Of a stretch of DNA of 55,510 bases, positions 1 through 8,591 are shown in pieces. Made by a program: the position numbers and the translations under genes. Source of the stretch: a bacterium (GTDB lineage Bacteria; Bdellovibrionota; Bacteriovoracia; Bacteriovoracales; Bacteriovoracaceae); contig JAUHVL010000019.1 of assembly GCA_030425045.1 (NCBI GenBank), forward strand, positions 1-55,510, in the 5' to 3' direction. Below the pieces are notes generated by a model. The model did not search any database. It was not told the origin of the DNA and saw nothing but the letters and a program-made list of their open reading frames with translations. The number at the start of each line of letters is the position of its first letter. Positions within the stretch are counted from its first letter, which is position 1.

Positions 1-408
1 TCCACCAATATTGCCACTCATTTGAACTGGAGTCGCAGCACCGATATTTGTTCCCTCACTCATATAAAGAAGATGCGCTCCACTGGCGATGATGGCCCCT
101 GCTGAAGTGGCAGAAGAACCACTTGGCCCAATCCAAACAACCACCGGTATTTCGCTTTCACCAAACATGGTAAGGATATCTTTAGTCGTGGTGACTAGCC
201 CACCCGGAGTATTCATTTGTAAAACGATAAGGTCTATTTTTTCTTTTTTTGCCCTTTCTAATCCCGTTTTTAAATAATTTGCTGTCGCGGGATTTATACT
301 CCCTGAAATTTTTAGTTTGGCAATTTTATGAACTTCTGCTTTTTCAAGTTCACTTGCGAGGTGTTGAAAACTGAAAAAAATGAGAGATAAAAAAACAAAT
401 AGTTTCAC
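1..408 (-). CDS. NfeD-type membrane serine protease, N-terminal part
   Basis: The gene runs off the left edge, so only about the first 136 residues are present. It begins with a GTG at 408 that overlaps the upstream stop by one base (TAGTG). A signal peptide (VKLFVFLSLIFFSF) is followed by a ClpP-like fold. This contains QMNTPGGLVTTTKDI, where the acyl-binding glycines lie, and VVWIGPSGSSATSAGAII, which carries the candidate nucleophile serine. TNIGAATPV is the helix typical of the NfeD/STOPP protease domain. Family members cleave membrane proteins near stomatin-like partners. Whether a C-terminal NfeD OB domain follows lies outside the window. It is probably co-transcribed with the basic protein upstream. 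Confidence 0.88.
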   Translation of the reverse strand, partial: MKLFVFLSLIFFSFQHLASELEKAEVHKIAKLKISGSINPATANYLKTGLERAKKEKIDLIVLQMNTPGGLVTTTKDILTMFGESEIPVVVWIGPSGSSATSAGAIIASGAHLLYMSEGTNIGAATPVQMSGNIGG

Positions 409-941
409 TAGAGTCCTTTATATCTTTTGTAATCGTCCATTGTTCCAGAACTTTCTTCCGTATCCTCTTTGAAGTCTGCTTGTAGTTGGGTCGTCAATAA
501 ATGTGGATCAACAATTTCTTCTTCAGGAATGGGAGTCACTTCGGGAAAAGGTTCTATCTGATGATTTTCAGAGTAGATTAAATCGAGGGCTTCTTTGTTT
601 CCTTTGCCCTCAAATTTCTCTTTAAATTGTTCTGGTACTTCTTCTTCAAATTTTCGGACTTCATCAAGTGTTCTATAAAAATTCTTTTCGAGACTTTTTA
701 ATTGTTCACCAGATGCTTTATAAAAATTATCGAAGTATTTACGTCTGGCATGGAGATACTTCTCCATTAAAATCATATAACTTTTCTCTAACTTGTCCCA
801 TTCACTTAGCCTTGGGCGATTACGGTTACCTCGATAGTTACGATTACCGCTGCCTTTTTTCTGGCGGTTAAAGTGGGGCTTTTTGCCTCTTTTGCCCGAG
901 TTTCTATTATTTTTATTTCTGTTATGCTTTGAATTCATCAT
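408..941 (-). CDS. Hypothetical protein with basic N-terminus and coiled coil
   Basis: This 177-residue protein has no family I recognise. Residues 1-45 are almost entirely Lys, Arg, Asn, Gly and His, which suggests RNA or DNA contact. Residues 46-110 are charged and helical with many aromatic residues. The C-terminus is acidic and proline-containing (PFPEVTPIPEEE). The opposite charges at the two ends suggest a nucleic-acid-binding head with an acidic tail. It lies directly upstream of the NfeD-type protease with a one-base overlap, so the two are translationally coupled. No catalytic motif is visible. Confidence 0.7.
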   Translation of the reverse strand: MMNSKHNRNKNNRNSGKRGKKPHFNRQKKGSGNRNYRGNRNRPRLSEWDKLEKSYMILMEKYLHARRKYFDNFYKASGEQLKSLEKNFYRTLDEVRKFEEEVPEQFKEKFEGKGNKEALDLIYSENHQIEPFPEVTPIPEEEIVDPHLLTTQLQADFKEDTEESSGTMDDYKRYKGL

Positions 942-1062
942 ACTATTATTACCTCGGTTTTAATCTTAATCCGCACTGAATCAATCGTCTACATGCGGCT
1001 ACCCCATATCGAGCTAAAGTGGTATTTTGTCTTAAATTTATTCAATCCTAGGAGTTTTAGAG

Positions 1063-2052
1063 ATGAGTCAAAAAAGAGTTAAAGTTGCTGTTACTGGAGC
1101 GGCTGGTCAAATTGGTTATGCCCTTTTATTTAGAATTGCCTCTGGACAAATGTTTGGTTCAGACACTGAAGTAGAATTACAATTATTAGAATTAGAGCAA
1201 GCACTTCCTGCACTAAACGGTGTTGCGATGGAATTAGATGATTGTGCATTTCCACTTCTTAAAAATATTACATGTACATCTGACTTAAACGTTGCTTTTA
1301 AAGATGCAGATTGGTCTCTACTCGTCGGTTCAGTTCCTAGAAAAGCAGGAATGGAAAGATCGGATCTTTTAAAAATTAATGGTGGAATTTTCACTCAGCA
1401 AGGTAAAGCGATCAATGATAATGCTGCTGATGATGCTAAAGTTTTTGTCGTTGGAAACCCGTGTAACACAAACTGTCTTATCGCGATGAATAGTGCTCCA
1501 CGTATTTCTAATGCTAATTTCTTTGCCATGACAAGATTAGATGAAAATAGAGCGAGAACTCAATTAGCTCAAAAAGCTGGTGTTGATATTACAACTATTT
1601 CTAATATGACGATTTGGGGTAACCATTCAGCTACTCAGTACCCAGATTTTTACAATGCAAAGATTAATGGTAACCCTGTGACAGATGCCATTAGCGATCA
1701 AGATTGGCTTAAGTCTGACTTTATAACAACGGTTCAAAAGCGTGGGGCGGCCATTATTGAGGCAAGAGGTGCTTCTTCTGCCGCATCAGCAGCGAATGCC
1801 GTTGTCGATAGTGTTTATGATTTAACTCACGATACACCGGCTGGTGAAACATATTCATTAGCTCTATGTTCTCAAGGACAGTACGGAGTAGATGAAGGAA
1901 TAATTTTCTCTTATCCATGCCGTACCGAAGGTGGAAAGCTTGTTGTGGTTGAAGGTGTTGAACACAATGACTTTGGTCGTGAAAAATTTAATACAACATT
2001 AGAAGAACTTAAAAACGAAAGAAATACAGTTAAGGATATGGGCCTTATTTAA
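1063..2052 (+). CDS. mdh: Malate dehydrogenase
   Basis: It oxidises malate to oxaloacetate with NAD in the cytoplasmic TCA cycle. The 329 residues match the cytosolic-type (type 2) MDH length. The Rossmann loop GAAGQIGY is at residues 12-19. [11 protein letters not shown] and [14 protein letters not shown] are typical of this branch. TRLDENRA holds the substrate Asp/Arg pair, and [13 protein letters not shown] holds the catalytic His at about 188. The start is ATG after TAGGAGTTTTAGAG. The gene has its own upstream gap of about 120 bases and is followed 3 bases later by the EamA transporter. Confidence 0.96.
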   Translation: MSQKRVKVAVTGAAGQIGYALLFRIASGQMFGSDTEVELQLLELEQALPALNGVAMELDDCAFPLLKNITCTSDLNVAFKDADWSLLVGSVPRKAGMERSDLLKINGGIFTQQGKAINDNAADDAKVFVVGNPCNTNCLIAMNSAPRISNANFFAMTRLDENRARTQLAQKAGVDITTISNMTIWGNHSATQYPDFYNAKINGNPVTDAISDQDWLKSDFITTVQKRGAAIIEARGASSAASAANAVVDSVYDLTHDTPAGETYSLALCSQGQYGVDEGIIFSYPCRTEGGKLVVVEGVEHNDFGREKFNTTLEELKNERNTVKDMGLI

Positions 2053-2055
2053 CTA

Positions 2056-2940
2056 ATGGCCATTTACCTTATAACACTAGTTTTCATACAAGTTTTATTT
2101 GGTGCAAATTTTGTCGTTTCAAAAATTGTTGTCGGTAAAATGGACCCCGTCTATTTTGCCGGCATACGGTTTATCATCTCAGGACTTACCCTCTATCTTT
2201 TTCAACTAGCTCGAGGACATTCATTAAAAATTAAAGCAAATCTCTTATGGCTTTTATTTTTTATTTCCCTATTTGGAATTGGCTTAGGGCAATCTCTATT
2301 TATGCTTGGTCTTGAGAAAACAACAGCGATAAACACTTCATTAATATCCTCTACGATACCGATCTTTGTTTTTATTATTAACAAAGTAAGGAAAATTAGT
2401 GATTGGAATTTTGTAAAAGTCATGGGGTTACTGATTAGTTTTTTTGGTGTTTTGGTTTTGAGAAATGTAGAAAATTTTGATTTAAATGAAATCGGAATTC
2501 AGGGCGACTTGCTTGTTCTTGCGGCCTGTTTTTGTTTAGGCCTATCGATTAGCTATTCAAAAGATTTATTTGTCTCAACTCCTGCCATTTCTGGAAGCGC
2601 TCATATGTTTCTACTCGGAGGACTTTCATTACTCCCTTGGATGTTTTTTAGAGAGTTAGGAGAAACTTCAGCAATGCTGGATACATCTTTTTTGACACCT
2701 TTTTTCTTTGCCATTTTCGGTGCCACTTGCTTAACCTACCTTTTAAATAATTGGGTGCTTGGTAAAATCGATTCTTCTATTGTTGGTCTTTTTATTTTTT
2801 TGCAACCTGTGATTGCTGCATTATTTGCCATGTTCTTTTTAGGCGAGCCCATTACATTAAGAATGGTCATTTCATTCCTACTCATCTTAACGGGGGTCTT
2901 TTTTGTTGTGGCCCCAAAAATGTATTTTGAAAAAAACTAG
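2056..2940 (+). CDS. EamA/DMT-family transporter
   Basis: This 294-residue, very hydrophobic protein has about ten predicted membrane segments in two repeated halves, as in the drug/metabolite transporter (EamA, RhaT-like) superfamily. The first half contains GANFVVSKIVVG and the glycine-rich third helix. The second half ends with a GLFIFLQPVIAALFAMFFLGEP stretch typical of EamA repeat 2 (family pattern P-x-A-x-L). It starts 3 bases after mdh stops, so it is probably read through from the mdh promoter. The substrate cannot be told from sequence; metabolite export is usual for the family. Confidence 0.88.
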   Translation: MAIYLITLVFIQVLFGANFVVSKIVVGKMDPVYFAGIRFIISGLTLYLFQLARGHSLKIKANLLWLLFFISLFGIGLGQSLFMLGLEKTTAINTSLISSTIPIFVFIINKVRKISDWNFVKVMGLLISFFGVLVLRNVENFDLNEIGIQGDLLVLAACFCLGLSISYSKDLFVSTPAISGSAHMFLLGGLSLLPWMFFRELGETSAMLDTSFLTPFFFAIFGATCLTYLLNNWVLGKIDSSIVGLFIFLQPVIAALFAMFFLGEPITLRMVISFLLILTGVFFVVAPKMYFEKN

Positions 2941-3010
2941 ATCAATGAGAATTGTATTAAAATGGATATGTTTCATTTTTGATGTATAACCTATTTTTAA
3001 TAATCCTATA

Positions 3011-3177
3011 AAAACGTCCCTGTTTTTAGACATTTAAAATGCTCCCGTCGTGGTCGCACCCACTTCGTGGGCAAGTTTTAAACATCTCTTGTTTTAAAAT
3101 AGGAGATGGCCAATACTTGCCCGAAGGGTCGGGTCATGGATGACCCGATATTGGTTATCCCAAAACATGGAAGTTTT
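3011..3177. ncRNA. Candidate structured RNA in a convergent gap
   Basis: The 314-base gap between two convergent genes holds a compact set of complementary segments. A terminal helix pairs 3011-3026 with 3162-3177 (14 of 16 positions). CCAATA at 3110 pairs with TATTGG at 3149 and encloses a perfect 9-pair hairpin (TCGGGTCAT, loop GG, ATGACCCGA). CCCAC/GTGGG at 3059-3071 and CATCTC/GAGATG at 3083-3108 form further hairpins. GGGCAAG (3069) can instead pair with CTTGCCC (3116). The length of about 167 bases and long closing helix recall 6S RNA, but I see no decisive 6S signature. Strand is undetermined. It could also be a repeat element. Confidence 0.45.
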
Positions 3178-3254
3178 AATTTACTTTTTGTAAGTATTTG
3201 GAACTTTATAAATGTTACGAGTTTACGTTGAAAACTTATCTCCAATAAAAGGGG

Positions 3255-3707
3255 TCAGTTTGAATTGTATTCTTCTAATAACTGAAAATAATGTCTTTGC
3301 TCATCAATAGAAAGAGGCTTTATCGTTTCGACGTTTTTTCTTCTAATTCCCTTTTTGTTCATAAGCTCTGTTGTTTGACGAACTTGAGAAACTAATTTGA
3401 TGGCAAATGTTTTTAGCCAAGCGGGGCAGTGGTGGTCTAATTCTTCAACAGGTATTTTAATTAACGTCGTATCTTCTAAACAGACAGCATTGGCACTTCT
3501 TGGTTGTCCGTCAAAAAAACTGAGTTCACCAAAGTATTCCCCCGCATTAATGGTAGCAAAGGGTGTTATTCTACTGCCATCATTGCCGAAGATAAGAAGT
3601 TTTCCTTCATGAATTAAATAAAGATCTGTCTCCGTATTTTCGGTAGAGCAAACAATTTCATCTTTTTTAAATTTTTGAGTGAAGAGTCCTGTTCTTTTTG
3701 CGTTCAT
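3255..3707 (-). CDS. Cyclic-nucleotide-binding-domain protein
   Basis: This 150-residue protein is essentially one cNMP-binding (CRP-like) beta-barrel. The phosphate-binding cassette reads GEYFGELSFFDGQPRSANAV, with the GEL glutamate and the RSA arginine needed for a cyclic nucleotide phosphate. There is no C-terminal winged helix, so it is not a CRP-type transcription factor. The C-terminal 50 residues are basic and helical. It is translated from an ATG overlapping the stop of the SGNH-like gene (ATGA), so the two are coupled. A cytoplasmic cyclic-nucleotide sensor or adaptor is the best guess. Confidence 0.85.
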   Translation of the reverse strand: MNAKRTGLFTQKFKKDEIVCSTENTETDLYLIHEGKLLIFGNDGSRITPFATINAGEYFGELSFFDGQPRSANAVCLEDTTLIKIPVEELDHHCPAWLKTFAIKLVSQVRQTTELMNKKGIRRKNVETIKPLSIDEQRHYFQLLEEYNSN

Positions 3708-4849
3708 AGCTTTTCTTTTCTCGTTTCTTTGAGGTCAAAATAGATTTTCACTTTTTTTATAATTTCTTTAGTTAGCTCTTCATAATAAATGGCCTGAGGA
3801 AAAATTTCGTCTTCAAATAAGATATTTTTTCCAAAATTGCTATTGACGATGGCATTAAAATCGATGACGTCGATGGCGTTTCTTTCAGCTTCGGTAATTA
3901 AAACTTTGTTGAAGATTATATTTCCTCTCCACAGAGAACAATCGTAAGCTTGGGCTTTATAGAGAATCACTTTGGCATCTTTAAAAAGACCAAGTTGCTT
4001 AAGAGATTGCCCAAGAAGATAGTAGGTTTTTGCGTTGCCAATAGCTTTTTGTCCCAACTTCTGTAGCATATTAACCGCTGGCTTGAAATTACCTTTACGC
4101 ATCAGAGCTTCTATCTTTTCATTGATTTTTGTTATTTTTTCCGAAGTCGATTGAGAGCAAACTTTTTTTGGAGTGGCGTCCAAATTTTGAGGTGGCGTAA
4201 TAACAAGAAAGTTTGTATTCATATTTTTAACTTCTTTTGTAAAATTCCAAAACTCACTTTCAAAAAGTTTATAAGTCATTTCAATATAAGATAAGACTTC
4301 GCCATCATTATAAAAAGGATCAAGAAATCTCGTTTTTTGACCTAGTTTGACGTGTGGATAAAATTCATAAAATAGCTTTGATAAAAAAGGAAAGGTGATA
4401 ATCAGCGATGAAATTCTATCGTCACTAAACTTTTTAAAGTTTCTAAGAATTTTATCTTTATCTTTTATGTTGAATTTTTTCTCTACAAATTCAGAGGTTC
4501 CACCAGCATAGATAATAATAGGAGGGAGTTTTTTTAGCTTTTTTATCTTATGAATGGTTCGGTGAAGTCCCTCATTTTTTTCTGTCCAGTTCACCACATT
4601 TAACGGATTTTGAAAGTACTTAGAGGTTTGATCGACCACAAGGCCCATATAGCGGTGTAAATTATTACCCATTCGATCACCAACAATTAGAATATCGGCA
4701 TTTTCTGCTTTTTCGGTTTGGACTCTATATTCACTAGAGAAAAAATAGGGTGTGGGGACAGTCTGGGAGGGGACCATCCTTAAGCGATAGAAAAATAAGC
4801 TAATAAGGCCAGCAATGATTAAAAGTAATAAGAAAATGATTTTTTTCAA
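3704..4849 (-). CDS. Membrane-anchored SGNH-like protein with TPR-like insert
   Basis: The 381 residues start with a single membrane anchor (MKKIIFLLLLIIAGLISLFF), putting the rest in the periplasm. ADILIVGDRMGNNL resembles block I of SGNH hydrolases, but the usual GDS serine is replaced by GDR. IIIYAGGTSEF resembles block III. FEDEIFPQAIYYEEL sits where a DxxH block V should be and lacks the His. The hydrolase catalytic residues therefore appear lost. Residues 245-305 look like TPR helices (AKTYYLLGQSLKQLGLFKDA). It is co-translated with the cyclic-nucleotide-binding protein. A role in envelope modification or binding is inference. Confidence 0.6.
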   Translation of the reverse strand: MKKIIFLLLLIIAGLISLFFYRLRMVPSQTVPTPYFFSSEYRVQTEKAENADILIVGDRMGNNLHRYMGLVVDQTSKYFQNPLNVVNWTEKNEGLHRTIHKIKKLKKLPPIIIYAGGTSEFVEKKFNIKDKDKILRNFKKFSDDRISSLIITFPFLSKLFYEFYPHVKLGQKTRFLDPFYNDGEVLSYIEMTYKLFESEFWNFTKEVKNMNTNFLVITPPQNLDATPKKVCSQSTSEKITKINEKIEALMRKGNFKPAVNMLQKLGQKAIGNAKTYYLLGQSLKQLGLFKDAKVILYKAQAYDCSLWRGNIIFNKVLITEAERNAIDVIDFNAIVNSNFGKNILFEDEIFPQAIYYEELTKEIIKKVKIYFDLKETRKEKL

Positions 4850-4927
4850 GTGATCTTTTCCTAAAGGTCAGGTTTCTCTTTATTGTATCTTTATTTTTTG
4901 CTAGGTAAACAACATGGAGAAATTGCT

Positions 4928-6133
4928 ATGATGCGAAGCGTTCCTGAACTTTTAGCCCCTGCTGGTAGCTTGGAAAAGCTTAAGATGGCCATTAATTATG
5001 GAGCTGATGCTGTTTATTTAGGCGGTCAGAAATATGGGCTACGGTCAGCAGCTGATAATTTTACAAGTTGGGAGCTTAAAGAAGCGGTAGAGTTTGCTCA
5101 CGCCAGATCAGCATTGGTTTATGTTGTACTAAATAGCTTTCTTCACGATCAAGATTTCTCTGGAATTGAATCATTTATTAGAGAGCTTGAGGATTATGGA
5201 GTCGATGCCGTTATCGTCTCTGATCTTGGTATGGTCAGCTTAATCTCTTCCTTATCGTCTATTTCGATTCACCTTTCCACTCAAGCAAGCTGTTTAAGCT
5301 CTTATGGTGCTGAGTTTTGGAAAAAAATGGGAATTACAAGAGTTATTCTAGGAAGAGAAGCTTCGATTGAAGAAGCTAAAAAAATTAAAGAGAAAACAGG
5401 CCTAGAAGTTGAAATGTTTATCCACGGTAGTATGTGCATGTCATACTCTGGTCATTGTGTGATTTCAAACTATACTCAAGGCCGAGATTCTAATCGTGGA
5501 GGCTGTGCTCATAGTTGCCGCTTCGAATACACACTTACATCTGAAAAAGATAACCAAACAGTAACAGCAACAACTTTTATGAGTTCCAAAGATCTCGAAG
5601 GCGTGGCCTTAATTCCACAATTTGCTGAAGCCGGAATTGATTCGATAAAAGTTGAAGGTCGGATGAAGTCGATTCATTACGCAGGGGCCGTTCCTAAAGT
5701 GTATTCACAAGCACTAAAGGAATATCACGATCATAAAGAAATCGATTTAGATTTTATAAAATGGGCAGACAGAGAACTAAGTAAAATAAGTCACAGATCA
5801 TATCATGATGGAAACCTTGTAAGTAAAGCAGGGGAAAAAAGTATTTTTTCAGAAAGAGAAAACGAAGAAAGTGATTATGTAATCGTTGGGCAGGTGCTTG
5901 AAATAGCTGAACAAAAATATTTAGCGATACAAGTAAGAACAGGCTTTAAGCTTGGGGATAATTTGGAAATTGTTTCTTTTTCAAGCCGTGAGAACTTAGA
6001 GTTTCAAGTCAATGAGATATGTGATCTTCAAAAAAATCTATGTGATAAAGCAAATCCTGGAACTGTTGTTTTAATCCCTTGGTTAGCAAACGTAGAGCGA
6101 TTTAACTTAATTCGAATGAGGAAAAAGGCGTGA
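4928..6133 (+). CDS. Peptidase U32 family protein (TrhP-like tRNA hydroxylation)
   Basis: The start is set at the ATG at 4928, 7 bases after GGAGA. An upstream in-frame ATG at 4883 has no ribosome site. Residues 1-300 form the U32 TIM-barrel, opening with PELLAPAGSLEKLKMAI and YLGGQKYGLR. The U32 signature EMFIHGSMCMSYSGHC is at about 162-177, with further cysteines in GGCAHSCRFEY, the cluster family members are thought to use for Fe-S binding. The C-terminal 100 residues match the small beta domain of TrhP/YegQ, which prepares 5-hydroxyuridine at tRNA position 34. It overlaps the next gene by 4 bases (GTGA). Confidence 0.88.
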   Translation: MMRSVPELLAPAGSLEKLKMAINYGADAVYLGGQKYGLRSAADNFTSWELKEAVEFAHARSALVYVVLNSFLHDQDFSGIESFIRELEDYGVDAVIVSDLGMVSLISSLSSISIHLSTQASCLSSYGAEFWKKMGITRVILGREASIEEAKKIKEKTGLEVEMFIHGSMCMSYSGHCVISNYTQGRDSNRGGCAHSCRFEYTLTSEKDNQTVTATTFMSSKDLEGVALIPQFAEAGIDSIKVEGRMKSIHYAGAVPKVYSQALKEYHDHKEIDLDFIKWADRELSKISHRSYHDGNLVSKAGEKSIFSERENEESDYVIVGQVLEIAEQKYLAIQVRTGFKLGDNLEIVSFSSRENLEFQVNEICDLQKNLCDKANPGTVVLIPWLANVERFNLIRMRKKA

Positions 6134-7245
6134 AGTTCGTTACGTTTCTTACCGAAAACTCCGCTAAACAAGAAAGTGATCTCATTCTTTCAACCTATGA
6201 GCTTTCAAAGCATGGTCTTTTTTCACTAAAAGATGGCCTCAAATTGGCCCTCGATAAAAATATTAAAGTCATATTGGAATGGGACATCCTTGTTACTGAA
6301 GACGAATTTTCGTTGATAGATGAAGTTTTTAGTACGTTAGACTTTTCTCAAATTTCCGCAATTAGAGTTCAAGATGTTGGGGCCTTACAGTACGTTCTCA
6401 CCAAAACGGAATTGCCTATTCAATTAATACTTGAATCTGGAAATAGAAATTTAATTGGAATTAAAAAATGGATTTCACTGGTAGGAAATCGGTTGGAGCG
6501 AATAATTTTAAGTCCTGAGCTTGATATGAACGAGCTTGAAGAAATTAAAAAAGAAGTTTCGGTTCCTGTTGAGATTCTTATCTTTGGAAAAATACTTTTA
6601 TTTTATTCACCTCGAAAACTTTTGACTCCTCAGTTTGGTGAAAGAGAAGAAGAAGTATTAAAGGTACAGGGAAAAAGTGAGGAAAGCCCTCATCGTGGTT
6701 TTTCACTCCATGAAAATAGACATGGCACTTTAATGTATAACCCGAAAGATTTAAATTTATTCTCTTATTTAAATGAGATTGAACAAATGGGAATTGAGTA
6801 TTGCCGTATTGATAATCGTGACTTCTCGAGTGAGCTTTCACATTATTTCAATAGCAATGATTTTGAGGCGCTAATAGAACATTATCCCAAAACGTTGATT
6901 AAAGGCTTTTTTCATAAAAACAAAACAGATGTTTTATTTAAGAAATTAAAAAATCAAAAGCTTCTTATTAAAGATCAAAGTTATGTCGGCAATATTGTTA
7001 ATGTCATCAAAAATAAACAAATTGCCATTCAGTTGGCCAATAAAACTCGTGCGCTGATTCCAGGAGATGAACTTGTCCTGTTAACTCCAGAGGGAAAAAG
7101 AAAAGAGTTCACCGTTTCAGAAATTCAAAATATTTCAGGGACACCTGTAGAAAAAACAACAGATGAAGAACTCGTTTTGATTCCGTATCCCGCCAATCTT
7201 TCGATTAAAACGGCCGTTTATTGGAAGGACTCTTTTAAGGATTGA
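6130..7245 (+). CDS. Degenerate U32-like partner protein
   Basis: This 371-residue protein starts at a GTG overlapping the stop of the U32 gene. It follows the same plan: a barrel-like first half, FGKILLFYSPRKLLTPQFG at the point where U32 proteins read GR-x-P-x-N-L-L, and a C-terminal beta domain (GDELVLLTPEGKRKEF) like the partner's. It has almost no cysteines, so the Fe-S/active-site cluster is gone. The likely role is a non-catalytic or substrate-recognition partner of the upstream U32 enzyme, comparable to known U32 pairs that work together. The specific substrate is unknown. Confidence 0.65.
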   Translation: MKFVTFLTENSAKQESDLILSTYELSKHGLFSLKDGLKLALDKNIKVILEWDILVTEDEFSLIDEVFSTLDFSQISAIRVQDVGALQYVLTKTELPIQLILESGNRNLIGIKKWISLVGNRLERIILSPELDMNELEEIKKEVSVPVEILIFGKILLFYSPRKLLTPQFGEREEEVLKVQGKSEESPHRGFSLHENRHGTLMYNPKDLNLFSYLNEIEQMGIEYCRIDNRDFSSELSHYFNSNDFEALIEHYPKTLIKGFFHKNKTDVLFKKLKNQKLLIKDQSYVGNIVNVIKNKQIAIQLANKTRALIPGDELVLLTPEGKRKEFTVSEIQNISGTPVEKTTDEELVLIPYPANLSIKTAVYWKDSFKD

Positions 7246-7968
7246 ATGTTGAAAAACTCTGGAACTCTGTTTTTATTTCCTTCTCCCATTTCTGATAGCG
7301 GTATGATTTCAACTGAAGATAAAGCCTTTTTGTTAGAAAAGTTTCAAGATCAAAACTGCAGATTACTAGTTGAAGACCATAAGCCTGCCCGTCGAAGGTG
7401 GATTTCTTGGGGCTTGCCTCGAGAGGCCATTGATCAGATGACCATGTTTAATGAGCATACCATGGAAGACATTACTCAAGGTTTAATTGGAGATTTGAAA
7501 AATGGGCAAGACATGGTTTTAATGTCCGATGGGGGTCTTCCCGGTTTTTGTGACCCTGGTGCTGAATTAATTTATAAATGTCACACCGAAAAGATAAGGG
7601 TTCATTGTCGTCCTTTTTTTAATTCTGTCATGCTTTCTTTGGTTCTTAGTGGTTTACCTCATAAGAATTTTAGTTTTTTAGGATTTCCTCCCGCCAAAAA
7701 AAATGAACGCATTCAGTTTTTTAAAGATAACCAGAAGAAAAAAGAAACGTTGATCTTGATGGATACACCTTATCGACTTAATCAAATTTGTGAAGAGATG
7801 GAGTTGAGCTTTAAAGACAGAATGTTGTTTTTGGCCATGGATCTAGATAATGATCAGGAACAAACGTGGCTATTACCGATAGCAGAGATCATGAAGAAGC
7901 TAGGGACACAGAAACTGAAAAAGGAATTTGTTGCTATTGTTGGTCCAGCGGGGTTTGTTGGTTACTAG
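7246..7968 (+). CDS. SAM-dependent methyltransferase, RsmI/tetrapyrrole-methylase family
   Basis: The 240-residue protein carries MLMSDGGLPGFCDPGAELI-type sequence near residues 90-108 (LMSDGGLPGFCDPGAELI), the equivalent of RsmI's SDAGTP-x-x-SDPG SAM-binding loop. SFLGFPP and KKETLILMDTPYRL match later RsmI segments. RsmI 2'-O-methylates C1402 of 16S rRNA. This protein is about 40 residues shorter and has LPG in place of TP-(L/A)-(I/V), so it may be a paralogue rather than RsmI itself. It directly follows the U32-like gene (stop and start adjacent). Its 3' end overlaps lspA by 35 bases in convergent orientation. Confidence 0.8.
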   Translation: MLKNSGTLFLFPSPISDSGMISTEDKAFLLEKFQDQNCRLLVEDHKPARRRWISWGLPREAIDQMTMFNEHTMEDITQGLIGDLKNGQDMVLMSDGGLPGFCDPGAELIYKCHTEKIRVHCRPFFNSVMLSLVLSGLPHKNFSFLGFPPAKKNERIQFFKDNQKKKETLILMDTPYRLNQICEEMELSFKDRMLFLAMDLDNDQEQTWLLPIAEIMKKLGTQKLKKEFVAIVGPAGFVGY

Positions 7969-8470
7969 ATTTTTTCTTTTGAAAATGCTCTATCGCTGGT
8001 GGGATAATGAGAACAAAGAAACCGGCCATAATAACAACATCTGCTACGTTAAATATATTGGTGCCGATCGTATTATTAAAACCCATCCAAAGAAAATCGA
8101 CCACATAACCATAGAGTATTCGATCGATAAGATTTCCTATTCCGCCAGAGACAATAAGAGAGAGACCAATCGATTCGTAAAGTTTGACTTTTTTCCCAAT
8201 TACTGAATAACCAGCAAAGAAAAGAAGGGCCACCATGGGAAGGTAGATCAGCATCAACTCTCTCGGGAGCCCTTGCCAAGTACTTCCTAGACTTCCCCAA
8301 GCACCAGTATTTTCCGCATAGATTAATTTGACGAGACCACCGAGGTAAGAAATGGCAGGACTAAACTTCAAATCCTCTTGAGCAATTTTCTTTGTATATT
8401 GATCAAGGGGGAGCCATACCAGAGAATTTAAGACAAGAATTGATAGTCTTGTCATAACCGTGTTTTTCAT
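7934..8470 (-). CDS. lspA: Lipoprotein signal peptidase (signal peptidase II)
   Basis: It cleaves lipoprotein signal peptides in the inner membrane just before the lipidated cysteine. The 178 residues contain four membrane segments. AENTGAWG is the conserved N-x-G-A motif. The two catalytic aspartates are D125 in GYVVDFL and D144 in FNVADVVI, and GNLIDR is also conserved. The C-terminal 20 residues are a polar Gln/Lys/Ser-rich tail. Several neighbouring genes encode lipoproteins that would be its substrates. It overlaps the 3' end of the methyltransferase gene. Confidence 0.95.
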   Translation of the reverse strand: MKNTVMTRLSILVLNSLVWLPLDQYTKKIAQEDLKFSPAISYLGGLVKLIYAENTGAWGSLGSTWQGLPRELMLIYLPMVALLFFAGYSVIGKKVKLYESIGLSLIVSGGIGNLIDRILYGYVVDFLWMGFNNTIGTNIFNVADVVIMAGFFVLIIPPAIEHFQKKKSSNQQTPLDQQ

Positions 8471-8591
8471 TATTCCTCACTAAAAGACATTATATCTTTA
8501 AGGCCAAGAAAGGAAAATGGTATTTTTGTTTTAAATTATTCAAGCTCACCTTAAAATAAACGAAGATCTTATTCATACTCAAGGACAAAGA

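Noticed and set aside
4883-4927. Upstream ATG of the U32 gene
   Set aside because: No ribosome site, whereas GGAGA before 4928 fits and homology begins there.
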